Assembly (NCBI GenBank): GCA_946811185.2
Contig: OX328107.1
Span: 43,328,360-43,392,359, forward strand
DNA length: 64,000 nt
Origin: Hippopus hippopus
Taxonomy: Eukaryota; Mollusca; Bivalvia; Cardiida; Cardiidae
Reading direction: 5' to 3'
Made by a program: the position numbers and the translations under genes. Of the stretch, positions 30,101 to 38,374 are shown piece after piece. The notes under the pieces were generated by a model that made no database searches, had not been told where the DNA came from, and saw only the letters and a program-made list of their open reading frames with translations. Numbering within the stretch: the stretch's first letter is position 1; the number at the start of each line of letters is the position of its first letter.

Positions 30101-31787
30101 TGGTATTATACTGAATAATGTGGATGCATAAATCCACTTTTACCACAGTATGGCCAATTTACAAACAAACAAACTTGTTTACATTCTTGGAATTAGCCAA
30201 AGAATCTTTGACAGCTTTCTTTAAAGAATGTGGATAATTGACATGTACCAGTATTAGGGTTTGATATTTACATTCCTTATGACAACATATATGTACCAAA
30301 TGCAGAAATTGCTTGCAAAAAGAAAGTCCTTCTTTTCCACAATATTTGAAGATACATCCTTACAGCCAGAAAGAAAAACGCTGTTAAATCTTGAAAGTGT
30401 ATTGAACGACTCAGCTGTATACACATAGATAAATTACCAAATTTATATGGTGTAAGGGGTTGAGAAACTCAAGGGACAATACACAGAGAAACTGACATGG
30501 ACAATACATTTTGTATATACATCAAACACCCTTTTCACAGAGCATAGCCCAAATACATGTGCCATCTAAATAATTGCAATTTCTAACATGGTGCTTTCAT
30601 CTAGAATTTTTTATCAAAGTGGAGAGTGTAGATCAAAGAGCAAATTGGACATTCTGTGCAATCAAATCTTGATTGGCAGATCGAAACTGGCAGCCAAGGC
30701 AACATAAGATGTGAAAGGTCCATTAACTCTTTACCTCACAATCACAGCTTTTAACAACCCTGAGAAAGACAGCTTGGGAAAACATTGCTGGAAAAGGAGT
30801 AAATTCTGGAAACCAACAATAGAGTCATTCAGCTAGTCATCTGCAAATGATTTCAATTCAGAATACCAGTAGTCTAAAATTTCATTGACTGGATTATGGT
30901 AAGGTCTAGCCATGAATATTATTCTCCAGAACTAATAAAAAAGATATCATTCTATTAATCCTTTACCACACAAATCCTTTACCACACAATGCCAACTTTC
31001 AACAACCCGAGGAAGAAGGCTCTTGAAAACATTGTAAGAAAAGGAGAAAATGCTGATAACCAGCATTTACTCCTTTTCCCACAATGTTTTTCACCCTATC
31101 AAGGACAAATCGTCATTTGGACCACCTATTAATTTGTCATCTGTAAATGCTTTCAATTTGGACCTGTCTAAAATTTTGATGTTGGGTAAAGAGTTTATGT
31201 AACACCTTCGTATTACCTTCCATTTCTTAGCTTGGACACTTCCCCATCATGTATATCTTCATATAGAAGGTCTGCAACTCTCCTTTTCTAAAAATAAAAA
31301 AGTCTTGCATGGCAAAAAATCAGGGACATTGTCATTTCAGCTCTTTACCAGATGACAAAATTTTGGACCCATCTGCATTGACAGCTAAAATTTGTAAATG
31401 AGTATTTAGATATAGCTCAAAATCTGGGATTTGTCTGTGAAAGTGTAGAAGACATTCTGCGAAAAGGAGAAAATGCTGGTAACCAGCTTGATCTCTAGAG
31501 GTGGCTACTAAGTCAGGAATTACTGTACATAACAAATGTCAAAGCTTTGTTTGTCTAAAGTTTGGGAATTTTTAGCTTTCACTTAATTACTTAATAAAAA
31601 AACTACAGGGCTTCAAGTTTGATAAAAGAAGACTATGGTTTTTTTTCTGTGACAATGTAACTCTTTCGTGACTACCTAAAACTTGTAAAAAATAAAGCTA
31701 TTGTTTAATTTTCAAACGAGTTAGTTGTTTTTATACCCTTTGCAAATTCAAAGCACTCTTGTCGTCTCCATCTCGTTTAAATGACAT
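24066..31787 (-). CDS. SCNM1: SCNM1, sodium channel modifier 1 (minor-spliceosome zinc-finger protein)
   Basis: Exons 31787-31737, 31287-31217, 27926-27829, 26561-25861 and 24156-24066. The start MSFKRDGDD and KRRVADLLYEDI block match the conserved SCNM1 N terminus; the end SGWKRDWDGNWIRDEEAEFD, then SDEEPP, matches the conserved acidic C terminus. SCNM1 is a nuclear protein acting in splicing, in particular of U12-type introns. The single U1-type zinc finger expected right after exon 2 (a C-x2-C...GKKH unit) was not found: exon 2 leaves two nt, while the best acceptor of the next exon needs one, so an exon of 3n+2 nt is missing between 31216 and 27927. The middle exon (701 nt) is far longer than vertebrate counterparts and low in complexity (Ser, Lys, Glu). 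Product assigned from both ends. Confidence 0.85.
24232..24428 (-). mobile_element. Family A MITE 75 bp from the SCNM1 last exon
   Basis: CTTTTCACCACACAATCCTA to TTCAGTAAAGAGTAAAA; second hairpin arm deleted. Confidence 0.65.
24430..24635 (+). mobile_element. Family A MITE
   Basis: TAGATTATAAAATTTTAGCC to GTGTGGTAAGGGGCCAA; first of three head-to-tail copies of alternating orientation. Confidence 0.7.
24632..24868 (-). mobile_element. Family A MITE
   Basis: CCAACTCCTTACCACCTTTG to TCTGGTAAGGAATCAA, sharing its left end with the previous copy. Confidence 0.65.
24957..25184 (+). mobile_element. Family A MITE, strong hairpin
   Basis: TAACCCTTTCCCAAACAACA to TTTGGTAAAGGGTTAA; dyad at 25065-25132 nearly perfect. 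Confidence 0.82.
25364..25407. repeat. Poly-T followed by poly-G
   Basis: About 27 T then a G-rich run; between family A MITE and SINE tail in an SCNM1 intron. Confidence 0.9.
25425..25530 (+). mobile_element. SINE tail fragment
   Basis: GTGTGGACTGTGGCCATGAT through ATGTTGATAGCAGTATACAA, related to the 3' part of the SINEs here. Confidence 0.45.
25568..25793 (-). mobile_element. Family A MITE 68 bp beyond an SCNM1 exon
   Basis: CATTTACCCCACGATCCCTA to TTTGGTAAAGAGTTAA. Confidence 0.8.
25861..26561 (-). CDS. SCNM1: SCNM1 long middle exon
   Basis: 701 nt open throughout, phase 0 in, two nt out. Acceptor CATTTCAG, donor GTATGT. Starts VSIEDKKRPQLDFKKRSKPY and ends KQRAQEFLNAFG. Hydrophilic and probably disordered. 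The ATG at 26597 and the stop at 25845 that frame a 250-codon ORF here are intronic. Confidence 0.8.
26599..26655 (+). mobile_element. Family A MITE fragment
   Basis: CAAAATTTTAGAATTGCCCA to GCATTTGCAGGCAACAAT, 38 bp upstream of the long SCNM1 exon acceptor. Confidence 0.55.
26868..27535 (+). mobile_element. Degenerate mariner/Tc1-like transposase fragment in an SCNM1 intron
   Basis: Out-of-frame pieces read VTGP, then TWFMQDGASTHTSNTVMDFL, then DLNPCDFF: the QDGAxxHT and SPDLNPCDFF-type blocks that hold two of the DDE/D catalytic acids of mariner-like transposases. Several stops and frame shifts make it dead. A TIR-like end, GTTACCTTACTTTCTGGACA, lies at 27510-27535; the left end was not found. 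Opposite in orientation to SCNM1. Confidence 0.72.
27829..27926 (-). CDS. SCNM1: SCNM1 exon downstream of the zinc finger
   Basis: Acceptor CTTTTCAG; encodes LVYLEHKEQELQDLILKRQH then EKEIISETEKTQ, a charged helix comparable with the segment after the zinc finger. Ends phase 0. Two poorer AGs upstream (exon starting at 27967 or 27961) would join exon 2 in frame and give a finger-less protein. Confidence 0.75.
28096..28290 (-). mobile_element. Family A MITE with shortened hairpin
   Basis: CAACCCTTTACCACAAAACC to CTAATAAAGGGTTTA; first arm mostly deleted. Confidence 0.7.
28490..28725 (-). mobile_element. SINE copy, minus orientation (SCNM1 intron)
   Basis: TGGTGTTTAACACCGTTTTC and GCAGCCAGTGCACCTATCCA are the complement of the 3' half of the 51899 SINE; ATAAGCGGTGACAAGAATGA of its middle. 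Confidence 0.65.
29146..29372 (-). mobile_element. Family A MITE
   Basis: TTAACCTTATACCAAACAAT to GTCTGGTGAAGAGTTCA; a further hairpin fragment follows at 29385-29450. Confidence 0.75.
29483..29703. mobile_element. About 220-bp MITE with AAAAAATATCTGTGTTT ends, copy 1
   Basis: Left end AAAAAAATATCTGTGTTTAG and right end AAACACAAATATTTTTTTGA are inverted; a 101-codon open frame across it is fortuitous. Confidence 0.65.
29813..29917. repeat. Minisatellite, 3 x 35 bp
   Basis: Units TTTACACACTTTACACACAT then ACCTGCAAAATTATG; it creates a spurious Cys-rich open frame on the minus strand. Confidence 0.85.
29925..30150. mobile_element. Family C copy
   Basis: CACGCTCCGGGAAGAGGGAT, AAGTCAGCCTGCGCGATCCG and GAATAATGTGGATGCATAAA. 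Confidence 0.6.
30560..30726 (+). mobile_element. Family B copy
   Basis: GTAGATCAAAGAGCAAATTG and AATCAAATCTTGATTGGCAG; followed by a family A copy. Confidence 0.55.
30722..30904 (-). mobile_element. Family A MITE, decayed hairpin
   Basis: TTAACTCTTTACCTCACAAT to AAAATTTCATTGACTGG. Confidence 0.65.
30956..31198 (-). mobile_element. Family A MITE beside SCNM1 exon 2, end duplicated
   Basis: TTAATCCTTTACCACACAAA is followed at once by a second CCTTTACCACACAATGCC; other end GGGTAAAGAGTTTA about 20 bp from the exon 2 donor. Confidence 0.78.
31217..31287 (-). CDS. SCNM1: SCNM1 exon 2
   Basis: 71 nt after TTTTTAG; reads KRRVADLLYEDIHDGEVSKL then RNG and two nt of the next codon. Donor GTAATA. 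In other animals this block leads directly into the zinc finger. A hairpin MITE ends about 20 nt beyond the donor. Confidence 0.88.
31338..31490 (+). mobile_element. Family A MITE, left side and half hairpin
   Basis: AGCTCTTTACCAGATGACAA to GAGAAAATGCTGGTAACCAG, SCNM1 intron 1. Confidence 0.65.
31737..31787 (-). CDS. SCNM1: SCNM1 exon 1
   Basis: MSFKRDGDDKSALNLQR, 17 whole codons, donor GTATAA. An AG after a T run eight nt before the ATG could be a 5'-UTR acceptor. Confidence 0.87.
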
Positions 31788-31822
31788 TATGCCCCTGAAA
31801 AAAACAGACGAAAAACAGTCAT

Positions 31823-32032
31823 TTAACTCTTTACCAAACGACAAAATTTTAGACTGGTTCAAATTGAAAGCACTTGCAGACAACAAAATACACGTAACTC
31901 AAAAATTGAAATTTGTTTCCAGCAGGGTAGAAAACATTGTGGTTACCAACATTTTCTCCTTTTCCCACGATGTTTTCAAAAGGCTTTTTTCTCAGGGTCG
32001 TAAAAACCAGGGATTGTTTGGTAAAGGGTTAA
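31823..32032 (+). mobile_element. Family A MITE 36 bp upstream of the SCNM1 start
   Basis: TTAACTCTTTACCAAACGAC to TTTGGTAAAGGGTTAA; first arm of the hairpin shortened. Lies in the SCNM1 leader or promoter. Confidence 0.8.
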
Positions 32033-32230
32033 CCCACTTTACCAAACAATTTAGAATGACAATACGAAAGAAAGCTTTTGAAAACCAGCATTTTCTTCTT
32101 TCCCCACAATGTTTCCCAAACTACCAAAGATAAATCCCACCAAATTGAGATGCATCAAAAATGTCATCTACAAATTGTTCCAATTTGGATGAGTGTAAAA
32201 TCTTGTTATGTAGTACAGGATTGATAATAT
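32033..32230 (-). mobile_element. Family A MITE
   Basis: CCCACTTTACCAAACAATTT to AAAATCTTGTTATGTAGT; half hairpin. Confidence 0.6.
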
Positions 32231-32261
32231 TATCTACTGATAAGTCTGTAAGATTTTAATA

Positions 32262-33286
32262 AACTCGCAACCAAACAATCCCATGTTTACACAGGAATGA
32301 TTTCTAAAAAATTGTGGGAAAAGGAGATGCTCAGCTGCTTTAAAGTCTCAGTAGCGTCCAACTGAATAAACAACTTGTTTATAAAATAAAAGTAAATTTC
32401 ATTTTTACCATGTAAAAATATGGAGATTATTATGACTTTCATGATATGTAAAGGTGCAGTTCGCAAAAGTTCCAGTCAGTGGCAGAAAAAAGAATTTTGA
32501 AACTAGAACAGATCCTACCATGCTGCATTATTTGTTTGTTTACATCGATGATTGCGACGATTAGCCGACTTTCCGTGGTAAATGTCCGCAGTGACATATT
32601 ATTGACGTAAACACCACGTGATCAATCAAAGCGTCGAAACAAACCCTTCATTCACTTGATCCTTTTGTCCCTATTCTAGGCTTGAAAAACGTAAGTTTAT
32701 TGACATCGTAAACAGAAACAACGACACAGGCTGATCATCGCTTGTTCATTTATCACCAATACAGGAAGAGTTTACTACATCTAAATAAGAAAACAGGTTC
32801 AGAATGAGCAATCTTACTCTCCGATGACATAATGTTGGAATTGTAAACAATAGTCCTGTCTACTACGTCATAGCACTAATGAGATGCAATGTTATCACGT
32901 GACGTTCTCGAAGACCTAGTTCGAATATACACAAACGATAACGAAGGTTGTCTCGATCAATGGCATCCATGAAATCGACGGGCCTCTCCATGCATTTTCG
33001 CTCACGTTTATTATGGCAACCAATGCAGTAACTGACATGTTCAAGTTTTTTCTGATCTTATATTTGTGTGTTGTGATGGGTTATCCAATATATTTTCGAG
33101 TTATAAACGGTGAAAATAACCTATTTTTGGCTTTACAAGGCCTTTAAAGTATATTTTCTCCTTTTTCCACAATGTTTTAACCCTTTCAAAAATAAATTCC
33201 ATCATTTGAGCCAGACTCAATTTGTTATCTGCAAATGGTTGAAATTCAGACTAGACTAAAGTTTTATTGTTTGGTAAATGTGTTTT
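32262..33286 (-). mobile_element. Family A MITE split by the insertion at 32328-33140
   Basis: CGCAACCAAACAATCCCATG on the left and TTATTGTTTGGTAAATGTG on the right. Confidence 0.65.
32328..33140. mobile_element. About 0.8-kb insertion that splits a hairpin MITE
   Basis: The MITE hairpin stops after TTGTGGGAAAAGGAGA and resumes with TATTTTCTCCTTTTTCCACA. The inserted DNA has CTTTAAAG close to both ends and several CACGTGA motifs; no coding capacity or named family was recognised. Confidence 0.55.
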
Positions 33287-33537
33287 ACCCTTTCAGAAAC
33301 ACTGACCTAGTGTCTGACCAAACAGGGTCGATATGACTAGGGGTCGAAATAGATCCATTTCAAACCGACTGGCATTTCGCTGTGTATCGTTGTTTCACAT
33401 AAAAGATGCTACCAGATATGAATTTTAAAAAGTAAAGCAAATAAAATAATCGTACCAACTGAAATCGAAGTTATAAAAGCTTTTCACTGCAAGCCATAAA
33501 CTTAACATTTGTCTAGGGATGTTTCACTCGTCTCAAC

Positions 33538-36390
33538 GGTTCCGGGACGTTTCGTCCCAAAACCATTTCTTCTCCTAGTCGTTTCGCCCCCAAGACGTTT
33601 CCCCCCTGGTCGTTTCGCACACCCTGATTGTTCCCCCCCCCCTCCGATTGTTTCGCCTCCCCCCCCCCCTACAAGGTAAAACTGAATTGCGCCTTAGAAC
33701 TTTTACCAAATTTCGTAGCAGGACAATGGTGATATGTGGAAAAAAATCAGAATAAAGTCATGTATATTTTTTCAAACTTTCAACAGGTAAGTAATCATAG
33801 TTCGCAATTTCTTTTTTTGGCATTTGCATAATGAAGACAATGAGACCCTTATCAAAAATTAAATTCGTATTTGTGTGGTAAAAGGTTAAAAGTAATTACA
33901 TTTAAAAGAAAGCAAAAAGGTTCTATTAATGAAAGAAACTTATCACCCTAGCTTTACAAGGACCAATTTTTCGGTTAACAGACAAAAAAAAAATCAGGAG
34001 TTGCTCAAATTATGATGTTAGTGTCTGAATGGTCGAACACTATGAAAAGAGGAGAAAATACTGGTAACCACCATTTAATCTTTTTTCCACACTGTTTTAA
34101 ATTGCTTTCTTTCAAGGACCAGACTATTATTGGTTAAATTAATATTGTATTTTTCTAAAACATTTCCCCTTTTTGTGTGTGTGTGGTTTTTTTTTGTACA
34201 TGGGAATAATAAAGAGTAATATAAAGTAAAAAGATTAGTACTGTACTGTATTTCAGCAAGCCCCCAAATCACACTGATTTAGGGATATGTTTATCCAGCA
34301 CGCGACTTCATATAAGTTTGCCGTGATATAAATTATCTGACTGTTTGGGTGGATCAGGATCAGACACATAAGTTGTAGTATGATCTTTGAACCACGCCGA
34401 TAGCCATAATTTCTGTGCGCCCATTTAATGAAAAAGAAAGGTAGTTAAACTGCTGCCAATGTTCTGCTACTTTCCTGCTTTGATTATTGTATGCTATTGG
34501 AGACAAAACTAATCTCAGTCTTACCACGTACTGCACGTCTCTCTACCCGCCCCCCCCCCTCTCTCTCTCTCTATCCCCCCCTTTAAAGCGCACCCACGTT
34601 TCAGGAAAAATGCAAAATCTGGATCAAAGTTCACAGCTATTCTATCTGATATCAATCAACCCTTTTCCCGATGAACCTCATAAGTATAAATGATAAATCA
34701 AGACAGTGAAATCTCTTAACACATTCGTATAAATTTCTACATAAAGATATATAAACGCAAATATGCCTTAAAATTGATAAAAATTGGTGCAGACATTAAT
34801 GTTTTGTTTTAAAAAAAAATGTCATGTACCCTAAAAATACTGAAAGTAATGCATAATGTGACAAAGGGTTGCGTAATCAATTATGGGACTTCACAGTAGC
34901 AAAGTAAAAATGACATAGATTGCGTAATACGCAATTAACGAGTTGATAATCGGGCCTAATCGGATTATGACGGCACGTGATCTAAAGCCTTTTGACCAGC
35001 AATACGGTGGACTGTTTCAACAATTTTGGATGGCATTAATCCTTTAAAAGATAACCTTGAAGGTGAAAGAGAGGTAAAGACCGAGATCAGATCGGCATCA
35101 TGTGCTGTAGATTTGTCCACTATAGGTGATCAGCATCGTGACAAAAGGAGATACAGTTCTAAATGATTCTTTTCCCTTAATGTTTTTTTCTCCGTTACTG
35201 AATTTTAATCTTAATCAAGGATTGACTAGATCTATATATATGAAAAAATATGGACGGATATTCACGTTTCCTTTGGATATACTGATTCTATTACATAACC
35301 ACAACGGCAGTTATATCATTATATCTATCCAATACAGTTTAGTTTTCTTTTTCGTCATGATTTTTCATTTTGCTTTTGGGAGGGATCGTTTAAATCGATC
35401 TGCTTTAGGATTGTTCCTGAGGAAATAGTGTTTTTTGAGCTCTTCAAAACGACAATTGCCGAAATATGAACAATGCAGTATTGTTTTTCAAATCTTGGCT
35501 TTACGGGTACTTTGTTCGGTCGGTAAACATGCAACTCCTAGAGCAGAGAGTACAATGGCGAAAACAAGCTATCATACTATATAACACAAAAATAAAAGCT
35601 TACCTGTCCCACAAAACCAATGCTGCCATCCGCAACACCTATCATAAGAAATAGAATGGCGGCGGCCATTTACTTCTTCCAGACATGAAATGCACAAAAC
35701 TGATATAATTCCGTTCTAGTATCCTTTACACAACGTAGAACGTTTTCATTGGAAGAATAATGATGAGCCCTTTCGTCGGTGTGTAAAAGATTTTCTTGAA
35801 ACAAAAGATAGGCCTACACCAATTATGAAGACTTTATCTTTTTCAATCATTGCTCATCGACACTGTTAAAGAGCCAACCGACCAATTTAAAATACTTACC
35901 TGGTAAAGGTGCTAATGATATAATTAAAGACGTTTAATTTTGCTTAAAGCATGCATTTCCACACCTCAGCATTAAACGCATTAATTGCGTGAACATCGTG
36001 TGATTAATAACTCAAACCAAATAAACAAGGTGATCAACGGTATTGATCAAAAACTTTAATACTTCAGTTTATTATATCAAAAGACTACAAAGGACACTGA
36101 CATCGGTAAACATAAATATATATTTTCTTTCTTCTTTCTTTTTAGAAAATTATAATTATATATAAATTATATATAACCATTATTCTCTAAAGGTGCTCAT
36201 TCTCTTTCTTTCTCTCGCTATCTTAAATTTTTGGGGGCGAAACGACTTGGGGAAGAAATGGTTTGGGGGCGAAACGACTAGGGTTCGAGGGCGAAACGAC
36301 TAGGGGTGAAGAATAGAGGCGAAACGACCACGGGGGAAACGACCCGGGGGGGGTGGGGGGAACGTCTTGGGGGCGAAACGTCTTGTTACC
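33538..36390. mobile_element. 2.85-kb DNA transposon with 8-bp TSD and G-rich subterminal arrays
   Basis: GTCTCAAC flanks the element at 33530-33537 and 36391-36398. Ends read inward GGTTCCGGGACGTTTCG and GGTAACAAGACGTTTCG. Subterminal arrays of units like GGGGGCGAAACGACTAGG lie inverted at both ends (33540-33670, 36225-36385). Joining the flanks recreates a sequence present without insertion at 46650-46690. Eight-bp duplications fit hAT, P or Merlin-like transposases; none was recognised inside, so it is probably non-autonomous. The interior holds a decayed hairpin MITE (33985-34130). Confidence 0.75.
35604..35669 (-). CDS. Candidate first coding exon inside the 2.85-kb transposon
   Basis: ATG GCC GCC GCC opens a 22-codon frame (MAAAILFLMIGVADGSIGFVGQ split here: MAAAILFLMIGVADG, SIGFVGQ) ending exactly at a GTAAGC donor. 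SIGFVG is reminiscent of the first strand of NAD(P)-binding Rossmann proteins such as pyrroline-5-carboxylate reductase, but no continuing exon was found. It is GC-richer than its surroundings. May be chance or captured host sequence. Confidence 0.22.
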
Positions 36391-36569
36391 GTCTCAACTC
36401 GGCCAATTCCATACCTACATCTAACATATGATCAATAGATCATCCGAGGTTTGCTGAATGGGAGGGGGGGGGTTCGTTCCGGCCGTAAGCCGTGTCGGCC
36501 TCAGGTCGTTTCGGCCGGCCGTGTCGAGCGTATTTCCGGATAAATTTGGCCAAGTTTTGGCCAGGAAAT

Positions 36570-36722
36570 TGTCACCTGATTCGCCAGTACTAGGCTAGGA
36601 CTCTGTTGGGTCTTGCCCGAGGATATTCCTGCGAAAACTCAGTGTTTCCAGTGAGGCTCGAAACCGGGCCTCCGAGTTACGAGTCCAACACTTGAATACC
36701 ACTGAGCAAAGCAGGACCCCTT
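36570..36722 (-). mobile_element. SINE fragment, minus orientation
   Basis: TACTAGGCTAGGACTCTGTT and CGGGCCTCCGAGTTACGAGT, then ACCACTGAGCAAAGCAGGAC, a diverged complement of a tRNA head. Confidence 0.5.
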
Positions 36723-37689
36723 TGTGTAGAAGTAAAAGAAAAGAAACTATATGATACAATACATGTATTTGTGTCATTTTGTGAAATTTATACCGTATTT
36801 AAAAAATAAAATAAAATGCAATATGTATCCGGCGGAACAACTGAAAGAAATTGACCTCAAAAATGGTCTAGAAACATACAGTTTGGTCACTGATGACCTC
36901 GAAGAATTAACCATAGGTTGTCACTGATAACAAGGGGGACTAAAATCGATACTGATCAAGGGAACTCTTTAACTTGTCACTGATGGCCCTGGAGAAAAAA
37001 GACATGATAACGTTTAGGGACCCTTAATTAGCGCTGCTCACTGACTGCCTGTGGGAATAAACCTTCAAACAGAGACATCTGGGGCTGCTCACTAACAATG
37101 ATCTAGGGACCCGTGGTAATGGTCACAGATGGTCTCGGGAAATCACTTAGCAAATGATCTAGGGGGCTCTGGAATTGGGCCCGAATTCACCAACCATTCT
37201 CTAGATACAGGAGCGTTCTTTGTCTTATTATCCAGGATTTTCTAATTGTGATAGTAACATAGCTTCTGATTGGCTAAACCATTTGGTTGGGAAATGTTAC
37301 TTTCAAATTTAGACAATCCTGAAAATAAGACTAGAAATAAACTTTAGAACGGTTGGTGAATACGACATTGGTCATTGATGGCCTCAAAGGATGTACCTTG
37401 TAAAAAGTTAAGGGATCTGTAGGACTGATCATTTCTGGCCTCGAGAATTGCACCTTGCACATTGTCGTGGGACCTCTACGACTGGTCACTGTCTAGAAAT
37501 GATTACAGATAGCATAGGAAAATTAAGATTGCAAATGATTTAAGAAACTGAATGACTGTTCAATGATAGCCTTCGAAAATCAACCTTAAAAATGGTCTAA
37601 GGAAAGTAATGCCTGTTCACTACTCCCGATTCGGGGTCTAGCTCCGATGTTATTTTTGTGATTGTTTCTCCGCTAGACTCCCGCAGCAA
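36723..37689. other. Unassigned stretch with loose internal repetition
   Basis: Phrases like GGTCACTGATGGCCTCGA and TGATCTAGGGA recur at irregular 60-100 bp spacing from 36880 to 37590, suggesting an old degenerate tandem array. Confidence 0.45.
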
Positions 37690-37756
37690 AAATTTTCGAA
37701 GAATATGATATGCGCTGACAACGCGTTGTCTGCATGTCATATTCTTCGAAGATTCG
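37690..37756. repeat. Strong hairpin (CGAAGAATATGA...TCATATTCTTCG)
   Basis: Arms of about 30 bp with few mismatches meet at GACAACGCGTTGTC. One arm recurs at 46220-46260 next to sequence matched by the 2.85-kb element's empty site, so it belongs to an older dispersed repeat. Confidence 0.6.
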
Positions 37757-38374
37757 ACCTGTCTGCTATGACGCATCACCGATCCCATATACTAGGGAAA
37801 AGTAGGGCTTATACCGAAGCTATTACCCAAGCCTGTAGGGGCTGTTTTACTAAATTTACATTTGAAAACAAAAAGTGTTCGGGCAGAAAAATGCATCTTT
37901 TGGGGTCAGTAGTCAGAGTAGACTTACCCTCTGTAACAGATTCTAACAATTCCAAATCCTTTACAAGTGATCAACGTAAGACTGAACATGATAAACACTT
38001 TATTATGACACGTACGTGTGTGTTAATCTGTGCATCACAGCTCTTCGTAAAGATCACCCGGTGACGGTGAAATACCGAGATGAAAGGAACTTCCTGCTAA
38101 CCCTTTACCACCTTTTCAATGAAAACAATTATAGCAAGTATTTCCCTACTGAAAATGAAGGTGAAACTACCTATTTTCAAGGAGAAATGGAAGGTTTGAA
38201 ATTTTAACTGAACTTTGTTGTTGCGATAGTCATGTGATAAGGTAGTTGGCACAGGAACATGACAAAAAATGCAACTATGAGGATTTCAAATGTTTTTTTT
38301 TTAAAGGGTAGGATGTTCGCAATAAATTCACACTGTATGGTGTTCCAGTTTTTAGTTAATGAACTGTCTCTGTC
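37757..38374. other. Unassigned stretch
   Basis: A 119-codon plus frame (37705-38064) starts in the hairpin and has no recognisable domain; nothing else seen. Confidence 0.4.
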
